A stretch of 64,000 bases of DNA from Oscillospiraceae bacterium (GTDB lineage Bacteria; Bacillota; Clostridia; Oscillospirales; Acutalibacteraceae), in NCBI GenBank assembly GCA_015066045.1, contig SVPD01000003.1, positions 28,894-92,893 on the forward strand. The letters run 5' to 3'. The position numbers and the translations under genes were made by a program. The notes beneath the pieces were generated by a model. It was not told where the DNA came from. It made no database searches and saw only the letters and a program-made list of their open reading frames with translations. How positions within the stretch are numbered: the first letter of the stretch is position 1; each line of letters opens with the position of its first letter. Below are positions 43,068-51,372 of the stretch, piece by piece.

Positions 43068-43109
43068 GTGGCGGCATCACTGCCGCCACTTACTACAGTA
43101 CAGATTATA
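43068..43109 (-). promoter_or_regulatory. pdxK -10 element and leader hairpin
   Basis: TATAAT on the minus strand (43104-43109), then a perfect 9-bp dyad GTGGCGGCA/TGCCGCCAC with a 4-base loop (43068-43089) before the ribosome binding site. There is no T run, so an operator or mRNA-stability hairpin is more likely than a terminator. Confidence 0.45.
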
Positions 43110-43181
43110 CACTTTTTTGGCTATATTGAAATGACCAAACTATAACATTTTTATATAACCAGATTTTCTTTTACCTTTATA

Positions 43182-44060
43182 TTAATCTCTCTCTTTTTCC
43201 CAGTTGAGGATTTTGCCCGAGGCTGCATCGATAGTGTATTCATAATCGTATCTGCCACTGTCGAAGCTTACCTCGTAAACCTTTACTCCTCTTTCGTAAT
43301 CAAGCTCGCACTCGAAGTCTCTTACCTGACCTCTGCTGAGTCCTGCGTGATTCAATGCTATGGTCTCTGCCTTTGAGGCTGTAACTGCACTGCTGCCGGA
43401 GGAGGCTGCCTTTGCAGAGGAGGCCGCTTTGGTCTTTACGGATAACACATCGGAAAAATCTCCGTATTCCTTACCGGCTTCGCCGCTGAAATATGCTCTG
43501 ACCTTAAGCTTATAGGTCGTGCCTGACTTAAGCTCCTTGACTGTAGCGGTATTGCTCTTAACCGTTACCTTTCTTACATATTTACCCTTGGCTGAGTCGT
43601 AGATGTAAACCTGATATCTCGATGCTCGGGGTACCTTGGACCATTTGAGAGTTACGGAGGTTTTACCCTTTGAGGAGACCTTTACGTTTTCTACCTCGTC
43701 GGGCTCTGTGGCCGCCTCGACTACGGATGAATATTTGCCGTAAACCCTTTTGCCGTTTTTAAGCTCATAGGCTCTTACCTTAAATCTGTAGTTTGTAGCA
43801 CTCTTACGGTCATCGACCTCAAATTTGGTTTTTTTGGTAAGGCCGACTGCCTTCCATTTACCCTTTGAATAGATCTTTACCTGATAGCCGTCTGCGCCCT
43901 TTACCTTTTTCCATTTGAGATTGATTTCATCGTCGTCGATGTTATAAGCCTTTACCGATGTTACCTTCGGAAGCGTAGCCGCCGAGGCCGTTAAGGATGC
44001 CGCCGAAAATACGCTGACACCGAGAACTGCTGCCAATAAAACGTTTAATACCTTTTTCAT
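43182..44060 (-). CDS. Secreted fibronectin-III/PepSY protein
   Basis: 292 residues: a signal peptide (cut after SLTASAA), two fibronectin type III domains (about 30-120 and 121-212, each with the WKKVKGADGYQVKIY / WSKVPRASRYQVYIY strand pattern), a Ser/Ala linker and a C-terminal PepSY domain (ASKAETIALNHAGL ... YEYTIDAASGKIL). PepSY domains often inhibit or bind peptidases. Probably a cell-wall or secreted binding protein; a ligand cannot be named. Confidence 0.82.
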   Translation of the reverse strand: MKKVLNVLLAAVLGVSVFSAASLTASAATLPKVTSVKAYNIDDDEINLKWKKVKGADGYQVKIYSKGKWKAVGLTKKTKFEVDDRKSATNYRFKVRAYELKNGKRVYGKYSSVVEAATEPDEVENVKVSSKGKTSVTLKWSKVPRASRYQVYIYDSAKGKYVRKVTVKSNTATVKELKSGTTYKLKVRAYFSGEAGKEYGDFSDVLSVKTKAASSAKAASSGSSAVTASKAETIALNHAGLSRGQVRDFECELDYERGVKVYEVSFDSGRYDYEYTIDAASGKILNWEKERD

Positions 44061-44177
44061 TTATTTTTCCACCTTTCTGTGTGTTTATTTGAGAAGCTTT
44101 GTTTCTCTTTACACCCATATAATACTCGTGAAAAATTAAAGTATGATTAGAAAAAACTAATTCTTAAAATAAAAATT

Positions 44178-44217
44178 CAGGGATTTCCGTGAGCATCAAA
44201 GCCTGCAGAAATCCCTG
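44178..44217 (-). terminator. Terminator of mscL-proC
   Basis: CAGGGATTTC/GAAATCCCTG 10-bp perfect stem, then a T-rich tail on the minus strand, about 40 bp past the proC stop. Confidence 0.75.
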
Positions 44218-44257
44218 TGATATTCGGTTTTATGTGTTTTCGCTTTTCCGTAATAAC

Positions 44258-45052
44258 TTAAACCTTTTTATCCTTATTATAGCTTGCCTCGACGGCATTC
44301 ATTACCGCCGCCTCAAAGCCGTCCTTCTGAAGCGAAGCCACACCCTCTATGGTGGTGCCGCCCGGTGAGCATACTCTGTCAACGAGAGTCCACGGATGCT
44401 CAGCAGACTCTAAAACAGTTTTAGCACTGCCGAGAACCGACTGTGCGGCGACCTCAAGTGCCTGCGCCTTGGGCATACCGTTTTTAACTGCAGCTCTGGC
44501 CAGAGCGTCGATATACATATAAGTAAAGGCAGGTGAGCAGCCGCCGATAGCACTGAAAATCGGGAAAAGCTTTTCGTCGATTTTCACCGCAGCACCGAAG
44601 CACTCACATAATTTTTCTGCAAAGCTCATATCCTCATCGCTTACGTTTTCCGTACCGCAGAGTCCCGACACTGCCGCTCCCACGAGAGCGTTTATGTTAG
44701 GCATCACACGGACAAATTTACCCTCGAAGCTTACGCAGGAGCGAAGATATTCCGTGGTTTTGCCTGCGGCGATGGAAATAAAGAGCGGATTTTTCTCTTT
44801 GGCTATACTGTCAATATCCGAAAGGACAGAAGCGATTACATTGGGCTTTACGGCTAAGACTATTTTTTCGCATCGCTCTGCGATTTCCGCAGCCGAAGAC
44901 ATTACGGTGATGCCGCAGCTTTCAGCCAAAGAATCGGTTTTGGTTCTGTCCGGATCGAAGGCAGCTATATCTGTGTTCTTTATGAAGTCAGCTCTGCACA
45001 TACCTGCGATAATGGCTGATGCCATATTTCCCGCACCGATAAAACCTATCAT
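44258..45052 (-). CDS. proC: Pyrroline-5-carboxylate reductase
   Basis: 264 residues. Last step of proline synthesis, reducing pyrroline-5-carboxylate with NAD(P)H. The N-terminus MIGFIGAGNMASAIIAG is the dinucleotide-binding motif, and the C-terminal VCSPGGTTIEGVASLQ is the ProC signature. The start overlaps the mscL stop by 4 bp, an unusual pair that may link osmotic stress to proline. Confidence 0.96.
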   Translation of the reverse strand: MIGFIGAGNMASAIIAGMCRADFIKNTDIAAFDPDRTKTDSLAESCGITVMSSAAEIAERCEKIVLAVKPNVIASVLSDIDSIAKEKNPLFISIAAGKTTEYLRSCVSFEGKFVRVMPNINALVGAAVSGLCGTENVSDEDMSFAEKLCECFGAAVKIDEKLFPIFSAIGGCSPAFTYMYIDALARAAVKNGMPKAQALEVAAQSVLGSAKTVLESAEHPWTLVDRVCSPGGTTIEGVASLQKDGFEAAVMNAVEASYNKDKKV

Positions 45053-45531
45053 TCTGCTGCCTCCTCTGCAGGAAGGTCAGAGGTACAGTTCGGACATTTT
45101 ACTGCCTCGATGCTGATTTCACTCTTACAGAAGGGGCAAATTTTGGTGGTGGGAGCCGTCTCAGCAGGCTCCTCCTTTTTCTTTCCGAGCTCGGAAACCT
45201 TATTGATTCCCTTGACTAAAAGGAAGATAACAGAAGCCATAATGATGAAATTGATTACGGCGGTGATAAATGCACCGTAGTTAAGAGTGGCGTAGCCTGC
45301 CTCCTTGGCTGCCTCGGCAGTAGCGAAGATCTCATCCGTAGAAGAAAGCAGGATAAACTTATCGGCGAAATTTATACCCTTCGTAGCCAGAGAAATAACC
45401 GGTGAAACCACATCGTTTACGAGAGAATTTACGATAGCCTGGAAAGCACCGCCGATGATAACGCCGACTGCAAGGTCGATAACATTACCGCGCATAATAA
45501 ATTTTTTGAATTCACTGATAAAACCTTTCAT
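45049..45531 (-). CDS. mscL: Large-conductance mechanosensitive channel with a zinc-ribbon tail
   Basis: 160 residues. The channel part is normal: FKKFIMRGNVIDLAVGVIIGGAF (helix 1, with the gate), a periplasmic-type loop of about 30 residues and a second helix (INFIIMASVIFLLVKGIN). The usual C-terminal cytoplasmic helix is followed by a zinc ribbon, CPFCKSEISIEAVKCPNC (about 132-149), seen in some Firmicute MscL proteins. It releases solutes on hypo-osmotic shock. Confidence 0.95.
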   Translation of the reverse strand: MKGFISEFKKFIMRGNVIDLAVGVIIGGAFQAIVNSLVNDVVSPVISLATKGINFADKFILLSSTDEIFATAEAAKEAGYATLNYGAFITAVINFIIMASVIFLLVKGINKVSELGKKKEEPAETAPTTKICPFCKSEISIEAVKCPNCTSDLPAEEAAE

Positions 45532-45606
45532 AAAAAAACCTCCGTGATTTTATTACCGTTAAATTTTAACACATATTTTTCCAAAAATAAAGTCTTTTCA
45601 CATTTT

Positions 45607-46479
45607 TTATATTCCCGTAAAATCAAAAGCAGGTATGTATTGCTCATCGGCAGAAAGCGGACTCTGGGTGAAAATGCTTTCGAAGCCGAGCTCCTGCGCA
45701 TAGCTTATGACCTTAAGGTACTCTCTTTCGGTGATTTTACGCTGAAGCTCGGGGAAGGAATCCACCCTTCCGTAGGGGGTATACTGAGACATAAGGCTTA
45801 TAACCGTGTCCGTGCCGAGGTTTTCGGCTATCCAGTCGAGTATTTTCAGGGACTGATTGGTATTTTTAGGCAGAATAAGATGCCTTACGATAAGCCCCCT
45901 CTGCATTATCCCCTCTTCATCGTAAATATTTTCGGGGCATTGCCTTTTCATTTCCGTCAGAGCCTCTGAGGCGTAGGTGAAATAGTCGGGTGCCGCAGAA
46001 TATTTGCCGCTTCTGTCGCTACTGATATATTTAAGGTCAGGAAGATAAATCTGTATTTTTCCCTCCAGAAGTTTAAGTGTTTCCGCCTTTTCATAGCCGC
46101 CGCTATTATAGACCACAGGTACGGAAAAGCTGTTTTTATCCAAAAAATCAGACAGAGCCGAGGCGTAGTGTGTCGGGTTGACAAGATTGATATTATGGAC
46201 TCCCTCACCTATCAGCCTGTCGCATATTTCACGAAGCCTTTCAGGTGTAACCGTCTTACCCCTGCAGTTATGGCTTATCTCATAATTCTGACAGAAAACG
46301 CAGCCTAAATTGCAGCCGGAAAAAAAGACCGTTCCGCTGCCCCGACTGCCGCTTATGGGCGGCTCCTCCCACATATGCTTCGCCGCACGTGCCAGAGTAA
46401 ACTCCTCACCTACTCCGCAAAAGCCTTTTTTCTCTTTTCTGTCCGCCCCGCATTCACGGGGACAAATGCTGCATTTCAT
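45607..46479 (-). CDS. Radical SAM protein, PflA-like
   Basis: 290 residues. Radical SAM ligands C56, C60 and C63 (CNLGCVFC). Before them C3, C6, C10 and C21 (KCSICPREC...GFCGVG) form a second cysteine set like that of the glycyl-radical-activase-related group with an N-terminal cluster. The core resembles PflA-type and AmmeMemoRadiSam-related enzymes. No glycyl radical enzyme gene is beside it, so its substrate is unknown. GGTG lies before the ATG. Confidence 0.85.
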   Translation of the reverse strand: MKCSICPRECGADRKEKKGFCGVGEEFTLARAAKHMWEEPPISGSRGSGTVFFSGCNLGCVFCQNYEISHNCRGKTVTPERLREICDRLIGEGVHNINLVNPTHYASALSDFLDKNSFSVPVVYNSGGYEKAETLKLLEGKIQIYLPDLKYISSDRSGKYSAAPDYFTYASEALTEMKRQCPENIYDEEGIMQRGLIVRHLILPKNTNQSLKILDWIAENLGTDTVISLMSQYTPYGRVDSFPELQRKITEREYLKVISYAQELGFESIFTQSPLSADEQYIPAFDFTGI

Positions 46480-46524
46480 TTTTTCACCTGCTTTTCCGCT
46501 TTTGCTTTATTGTAGCACATTCAT

Positions 46525-46553
46525 TTGACTTTTACCACATTTTTGTATATACT
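46525..46553 (+). promoter_or_regulatory. Promoter of coaX
   Basis: TTGACT, 17-bp spacer, TATACT, 35 bp before the ATG. Confidence 0.75.
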
Positions 46554-46588
46554 TTTAAATATACTCACTAATTTCAAGGAGTGATTTT

Positions 46589-47359
46589 ATGCTTTTAGCT
46601 ATCGATATGGGCAATACAAACATTACACTCGGCGCATACAAGGACGGCGAGCTGCTTTTCGTTTCACGCCTTTACACCTCCAGACACAAATCTGGCGACG
46701 AATATGCCATCGACCTTCTGGATATTTTCGGTTTATACAATGTAAGCCCCTCGGATTTTTCGGGCTGCGTTTTCGCCTCTGTGGTTCCTGAGCTGACTCA
46801 GGCTCTGAGTACGGCAGTGAAGCGCACCGTGGGCATCGAGCCCGTGATAGTCGGCGGCGAAAACTACGGCGAGCTGAGGGTTGAAATTCTGCCCGTTTCT
46901 TATCTTGGCGCAGACCTTATCGCAGGAGCGGTGGGTGCGAGAGAAAAATATCCCCTGCCCTGTCTGGTGTGCGATCTGGGAACCGCCACGAAAATCCTCG
47001 TTATAGACAAGGACGGCATTTTCCGCGGCTGCACCATTTCACCCGGTGTAAAGATATCTATGGATGCACTGGCTAAAAATGCGGCACTTTTACCGTCGAT
47101 AAGCTTCACCACTCCCGAAAAGGCTATCGGTGAAAACACCATCGAATGTATGCAGAGCGGTATCGTTTTCGGCACGGCGGCCATGCTCGACGGTATGATA
47201 AAAAGAATCAGACAGGAGCTCGGATACGAGGAATGCACCCTCGTGGCTACGGGCGGCTACAGTACGGGCATCATCCCCTGCTGCGAGGAAAAGCTCATTT
47301 ACGACGAAAATCTGCTTCTGGACGGTCTTAAGGCTATTTACGAAAAGTCAAGGAAATAA
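46589..47359 (+). CDS. coaX: Type III pantothenate kinase
   Basis: 256 residues, ASKHA fold. First step of CoA synthesis. The phosphate motifs are AIDMGNTN (residues 4-11) and CDLGTATK (about 130), and the pantothenate-site GADLIAGAVGAREKYP precedes the latter. Length is normal. The start follows AAGGAG. Single gene with its own promoter and terminator. Confidence 0.96.
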   Translation: MLLAIDMGNTNITLGAYKDGELLFVSRLYTSRHKSGDEYAIDLLDIFGLYNVSPSDFSGCVFASVVPELTQALSTAVKRTVGIEPVIVGGENYGELRVEILPVSYLGADLIAGAVGAREKYPLPCLVCDLGTATKILVIDKDGIFRGCTISPGVKISMDALAKNAALLPSISFTTPEKAIGENTIECMQSGIVFGTAAMLDGMIKRIRQELGYEECTLVATGGYSTGIIPCCEEKLIYDENLLLDGLKAIYEKSRK

Positions 47360-47376
47360 AAAAAGAAGCTATAAAA

Positions 47377-47414
47377 AAGGCGTTGTAGAAAACTTTCGTT
47401 TTTTACAACGCCTT
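47377..47414 (+). terminator. Bidirectional terminator after coaX
   Basis: AAGGCGTTGTA/TACAACGCCTT 11-bp perfect stem with A-rich and T-rich flanks. Confidence 0.88.
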
Positions 47415-47433
47415 TTTATTTCGTTAACTGAGC

Positions 47434-47655
47434 TTATGCAGGTTCACCGCGGAATACGTCATAGAAGATGTATTTGAATAAACCGAAGATTTCCATAAAG
47501 ATATCGATTAAAACCTCGGTAATGGTGCGATGCTGTCCTTCGCTCTCTGCGGGAGCATCTGTAGCATCCTCGGCAGAAGCGCCTAATGCCATCACAGACA
47601 TAAGCATAAGCACGGAAAGAATAAGTGCGATGAATTTCTTAAAATTTTTCTTCAT
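47434..47655 (-). CDS. Small secreted peptide
   Basis: 73 residues: a signal peptide (MKKNFKKFIALILSVLMLMS... cut near ASA-ED), a short acidic linker and a C-terminal amphipathic helix (EVLIDIFMEIFGLFKYIFYD). ATGGAGGC precedes the ATG. No family is recognised. The layout resembles the C-terminal helix of the hydrolase at 24392; a membrane-active or signalling peptide is possible but unproven. Confidence 0.6.
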   Translation of the reverse strand: MKKNFKKFIALILSVLMLMSVMALGASAEDATDAPAESEGQHRTITEVLIDIFMEIFGLFKYIFYDVFRGEPA

Positions 47656-47739
47656 ATTAGTGCCTCCATTCTGAAAAATATTTATTTACCCTTTAATTTT
47701 AACTCAAATAATCAAAATAGTCAATAATTTAATGAAATT

Positions 47740-48585
47740 TTATTTAGATTTCAGCTTGACCGCTGCCGAAGGCTTGCTGACAAGCGTCTTTCCGCAGACA
47801 TTCTTATAGGCCCGCACACGGTAATAATAGCAGGTAAACATCCTCGGAGCCTTGTCTGTGCATCTGAAGGAAACATCGGAATCGGTCCGGGCTATTTCGG
47901 TGAAATCTTCGCCGTTTTCACTGCGCTCGAAAATATAACCGTCTGCGCCTGCTACTATTCTGGTCTGAAGATATATCTTTCTGAAGGCTCCGGCTCTGGA
48001 AAGGATTATCTCTCCCGAGTCAAGACTTACGCAGGAAATCTCGCTGCTGAATTTACCCTGCTCCGAGCCGCGCAGGCTCTGCACACTGTAATGGTAAATC
48101 TGCCCCTGAGCGATGTTTTCATCGGTGAAGCAGCTCCCGTTTACCGTGCTGACGGGCAGAAGCTGATCGAAATTATCGTTTCTGCGGTAGACGGTGAAGG
48201 AGCTGACTCCCTCGGGCCCCTTCCAGCTCAGATAAATCTTCGCACCTTTGGCTTTAGCCTTGAGAGAAGCGGGAGCGGGAATGGAAGAGGAGACCTGTGC
48301 CGCCACGGGGCTTTTCTTTTTAGAGGCCTTTTTATTTTCGAGAGTCTTTACTGCGATAATCCTGTACCAGTAGGTTACATTTTCTTTGATATTCCGGTCA
48401 GTATAGTCAGTTTTTTTCGCCCATGCCAGACGTTCATAATCGCCATCCACTCTTTCAGAGCGAGTCACGGCATATTTTTCAGCTCCGGGTACCTCCGTCC
48501 ACACGAGACGGATTTCACCCTTATCGGTAACAGAAGTATCGGTTATTCGGGGACATACCTTTAACTTTATGTTATCAATGCTCAT
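47740..48585 (-). CDS. Fibronectin-III repeat protein without signal peptide
   Basis: 281 residues in three FnIII-like repeats (about 10-98, 100-190 and 190-281), each with the YWYRI/YHYSV/YYYRV motif before the last strand. No signal peptide or anchor is visible, which is odd for such domains in bacteria; the start lacks a good ribosome binding site (only CAGAGA), so an upstream start or weak expression is possible. Paralogous in style to the protein at 43182. Confidence 0.7.
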   Translation of the reverse strand: MSIDNIKLKVCPRITDTSVTDKGEIRLVWTEVPGAEKYAVTRSERVDGDYERLAWAKKTDYTDRNIKENVTYWYRIIAVKTLENKKASKKKSPVAAQVSSSIPAPASLKAKAKGAKIYLSWKGPEGVSSFTVYRRNDNFDQLLPVSTVNGSCFTDENIAQGQIYHYSVQSLRGSEQGKFSSEISCVSLDSGEIILSRAGAFRKIYLQTRIVAGADGYIFERSENGEDFTEIARTDSDVSFRCTDKAPRMFTCYYYRVRAYKNVCGKTLVSKPSAAVKLKSK

Positions 48586-48627
48586 ATTTTCTCTGATTCG
48601 CTAAAGAGGAATCGCCTTTCTGAAAAA

Positions 48628-49368
48628 TTATCTGTCTTTACTGAGAAGAGCTGCGCTTTCCTTATCAAGGAATACCGTAACATCCGCATGAAGCTTAAGA
48701 ATGGTAGCGGGACAGGCGGGAGAAACCTCACCCTCGACCAGCTCCTTTACTGCCTTAGCCTTGCTTTCGCCGGTAGCGATGAGGATAATCTTTTTACTTC
48801 TCATAATATCGCCGATACCCATAGTAAGAGCATATTCGGGCATAGTGTCACCCACTGCCTCGAAATATTTTTTATTTGAATCGATGGTGCTCTGAGTAAG
48901 CTTTACTGCGAAAGGACCGTCGGCAAACTTGTCACCGGGCTCATTGAAGCCGATGTGTCCGTTTGTGCCGATGCCCAAAAGCTGAATATCGATGCCGCCG
49001 CTTTCTTTGATTTTCTGACTGTAGCGTTCGCACTCAGCCTCCATATTCTCTGCAGTACCCGAAAGGAAATTTACACGGCTGAAATCCACATCGGTTTTGC
49101 CGAAAAGGTTATCCTTCATAAAGTAGAAATAACTGTTTACGTTTTCTCTGTCGAGACCTACATATTCATCCAGATTAAAGGTAGTTATGTATTTAAGGGA
49201 AACCTCGTTTCTTTCGTATGCTTCGATAATTCTTTTGTAGGTTTCCACGGGAGAAGCGCCTGTGGCAAAGCCGAGAACACTTCCGTGCTTATTATTTACC
49301 TGCTTTATGATTATGTCCGATGCAGCCTTTGAGATTTCGAGAGCATTATCCATTACTATTACTTTCAT
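48628..49368 (-). CDS. nagB: Glucosamine-6-phosphate deaminase
   Basis: 246 residues. It converts glucosamine-6-phosphate to fructose-6-phosphate and ammonia in amino-sugar use. FATGASPVETY, TFNLDEYVGL and GIGTNGHIGFNEPG are the family motifs, with catalytic Asp and His in the last two. I use ATG 49368 (KVIVMDNA) after AAAGGAG; 21 upstream codons of the open frame are not conserved in the family. No nagA or PTS gene is adjacent. Confidence 0.95.
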   Translation of the reverse strand: MKVIVMDNALEISKAASDIIIKQVNNKHGSVLGFATGASPVETYKRIIEAYERNEVSLKYITTFNLDEYVGLDRENVNSYFYFMKDNLFGKTDVDFSRVNFLSGTAENMEAECERYSQKIKESGGIDIQLLGIGTNGHIGFNEPGDKFADGPFAVKLTQSTIDSNKKYFEAVGDTMPEYALTMGIGDIMRSKKIILIATGESKAKAVKELVEGEVSPACPATILKLHADVTVFLDKESAALLSKDR

Positions 49369-49442
49369 TTTTTCTTTTCTCCTTTGCCTTACAGATAACT
49401 CTATGATAACACATAAATCACACTTTTTCAATAATGCACTAT

Positions 49443-49471
49443 TGTTTTTTTAGAGTAAATTATGATATAAT
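49443..49471 (+). promoter_or_regulatory. Promoter of the nitroreductase gene
   Basis: TTGTTT, 17-bp spacer, TATAAT, 30 bp before the ATG. Confidence 0.6.
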
Positions 49472-49500
49472 TTTAAAAAAATCACCTTGGAGAAGATAAA

Positions 49501-50226
49501 ATGAACGAAATAATGAAAAGTCTTGTAGCCAGAAAAAGCATACGTCAGTTCGAAAGCCGTGACATAGACGAAAAAACGAGGGAGCTTTTACTTCTTTCCG
49601 CCTCTCAGGCACCCACCGCAGGCAATCAGCAGCTTTACACCATAATCGATGTGAGAAGTCAGGAAATCAAAGATAAGCTGGCCGTTTCCTGCGATAATCA
49701 GCCCTTTATAAAGACTGCACCCATGGTGCTTATTTTCTGCGCTGACTGTAAAAAATGGGACGACGCCTACCGCAGCATAGGTCTCGAGCCTAAAAGCGCA
49801 GGCGAGGGCGACCTGTTTATCGCCATAGAGGATGCGGTAATCGCTGCACAGAATGTGGTGGTAGCCGCCGAAAGCTTCGGTCTGGGCTCCTGCTACATCG
49901 GTGACATCATCGAAAACAGAGAGTATCACAAGCAGCTTTTCTCTCTGCCCGACAGAGTGGTTCCCATCTGTATGCTGGTTATCGGCTATCCTACCGAGGG
50001 GCAGCTGAAAAGACCTAAGCCCCGAAGATGCGAACAGAAATTCATCGTTCACACAGACTCCTACCGTGCTCTCGATGCCGATGAGCTGCGTGAAATGCTC
50101 TCTTATAAGGCCGGTGAAAAAGCCTACGAGGAATGGCTGACCGCCTTTTGCAAAAGAAAATATGACTCCGATTTCTGCAAAGAAATGACCAGAAGCGCCA
50201 AGGAATACATCAGGGAGTTTGAATAA
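49501..50226 (+). CDS. Nitroreductase-family flavoprotein (NfsA/NfrA-like)
   Basis: 241 residues. RKSIRQFESRDID and ASQAPTAGNQQLYT near the N-terminus bind FMN; GLGSCYIGDI and the VPICMLVIGYPTEG segment are typical of the NADPH-dependent NfsA/FRP group. It should reduce nitro compounds or quinones with FMN; the physiological substrate is unknown. It is a single gene with its own promoter. Confidence 0.9.
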   Translation: MNEIMKSLVARKSIRQFESRDIDEKTRELLLLSASQAPTAGNQQLYTIIDVRSQEIKDKLAVSCDNQPFIKTAPMVLIFCADCKKWDDAYRSIGLEPKSAGEGDLFIAIEDAVIAAQNVVVAAESFGLGSCYIGDIIENREYHKQLFSLPDRVVPICMLVIGYPTEGQLKRPKPRRCEQKFIVHTDSYRALDADELREMLSYKAGEKAYEEWLTAFCKRKYDSDFCKEMTRSAKEYIREFE

Positions 50227-50234
50227 AAGAAAAA

Positions 50235-50256
50235 AGCACGTCATTTCTGACGTGCT
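50235..50256 (-). terminator. Terminator of rplU-prp-rpmA
   Basis: AGCACGTCA/TGACGTGCT 9-bp perfect stem, 4-base loop, then a T run on the minus strand. It may also stop the nitroreductase transcript. Confidence 0.88.
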
Positions 50257-50279
50257 ATGTTTGCAATTATAAATGCTTA

Positions 50280-50564
50280 TTACTGCTCAACTGCGTAAAC
50301 GCTTACCTTCTTACGGTCCTTACCGAGTCTTTCGAACTTAACCTTACCGTCGATAAGAGCGAAGAGAGTATCATCCTTACCCTTGCCTACATTGTTGCCG
50401 GGGTGGATGTGTGTGCCGCGCTGCTTAACAAGGATGTTACCTGCGAGAACGAACTGGCCGTCTGCACGCTTAACACCAAGTCTCTTTGATTCTGAATCAC
50501 GGCCGTTACGGGTAGAACCCATACCTTTTTTGTGAGCGAATAATTGAATGTTTATCTTAAGCAT
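50280..50564 (-). CDS. rpmA: 50S ribosomal protein L27 with N-terminal cleavage extension
   Basis: 94 residues. The N-terminus reads [13 protein letters not shown], so a short extension precedes the AHKKG that begins mature L27 near the peptidyl-transferase centre. In Firmicutes this extension is cut by Prp, which is encoded 22 bp upstream. Normal length otherwise; last gene of the operon. Confidence 0.97.
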   Translation of the reverse strand: MLKINIQLFAHKKGMGSTRNGRDSESKRLGVKRADGQFVLAGNILVKQRGTHIHPGNNVGKGKDDTLFALIDGKVKFERLGKDRKKVSVYAVEQ

Positions 50565-50586
50565 TTGTTACACCTCCGTAGTATTT

Positions 50587-50904
50587 TTAAAGAATAATTT
50601 CTTCGCACAGAATGTATTCACTGTAATCCTGCGCTAAAGTGCTGATGTGAAGTTCAAGGCCCTGAAGAACAGCCTGAGCTTTAGGTTCGGATGCATCCTC
50701 CAGAATAAGTCTGATGTAACCCTCGTCAACCATTGTTCTTACCTTGGCGCCGATAATTTCGGTGAGGGTATTTGCAGCCATATATGCCGCCGAGGAAACA
50801 GATGCGCATATAATGTCGCTTCCTTCCTCTGCATATCCGCTGTGTCCCTGAATTATGAAGCATCTTACCTGCTCTTTGTTCTTATAAAAGGTAGCCTTAA
50901 TCAT
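50587..50904 (-). CDS. prp: Ribosomal-processing cysteine protease Prp
   Basis: 105 residues. GHSGYAEEGSDIICASVS carries the catalytic pair His21 and Cys33. Prp removes the N-terminal extension of L27, encoded just downstream. The gene lies between rplU (2-bp gap) and rpmA, the standard Firmicute order. Confidence 0.95.
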   Translation of the reverse strand: MIKATFYKNKEQVRCFIIQGHSGYAEEGSDIICASVSSAAYMAANTLTEIIGAKVRTMVDEGYIRLILEDASEPKAQAVLQGLELHISTLAQDYSEYILCEEIIL

Positions 50905-50906
50905 AA

Positions 50907-51218
50907 TTAAGCGTTGATGGCTGCGATTTCAACCTTAGTGTAGGGCTGTCTGTGGCCCATCTTACGCTTTGAGTTCTTCTTGCACTTATAGGTGAAGACT
51001 ACAATCTTCTTACCCTTGCCGTTTTTGATTGCCTTTGCAGTTACGGTAGCACCGTCAACATAGGGAGCACCGACCTTGATACCGTCGTCGCCGCCTACTG
51101 CGATAACCTTGTCAAAGGTAACCTCGGAGTCTGCTTCTACGTCAAGCTTTTCGATAAAGAGGGTGTCGCCTGCTTCTACCTTGTACTGCTTGCCGCCTGT
51201 TTCGATAATTGCGTACAT
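50907..51218 (-). CDS. rplU: 50S ribosomal protein L21
   Basis: 103 residues, starting [25 protein letters not shown] and ending [16 protein letters not shown], both typical. It binds 23S rRNA with L20. First gene of the operon, preceded by a structured leader and a strong promoter. Confidence 0.97.
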   Translation of the reverse strand: MYAIIETGGKQYKVEAGDTLFIEKLDVEADSEVTFDKVIAVGGDDGIKVGAPYVDGATVTAKAIKNGKGKKIVVFTYKCKKNSKRKMGHRQPYTKVEIAAINA

Positions 51219-51310
51219 AGTTTCTTTCCTTCCTTTATTATGGACTCGCTACTTTGGGGCAGATTTCATCTTTATGGCGCACAGAAATACGCCGCCCGTA
51301 ATATGCGGTA
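51219..51310 (-). promoter_or_regulatory. Probable L21 leader
   Basis: About 90 nt between promoter and rplU start. It holds a GGCGGCGTATTTCTGTGCGCC-type imperfect hairpin and a later AGTAGCGAGTCC segment reminiscent of the Firmicute L21 leader that mediates autoregulation. I base this on context plus partial motif recall. Confidence 0.45.
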
Positions 51311-51316
51311 TGAATG

Positions 51317-51345
51317 AGTATAGCATAAGAGTCAAGCTTTGTCAA
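51317..51345 (-). promoter_or_regulatory. Promoter of rplU-prp-rpmA
   Basis: On the minus strand TTGACA, 17-bp spacer, TATACT, about 100 bp before the rplU start. Confidence 0.8.
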
Positions 51346-51372
51346 TGATTTTTTTATGTTTTTTTGCTTTTT

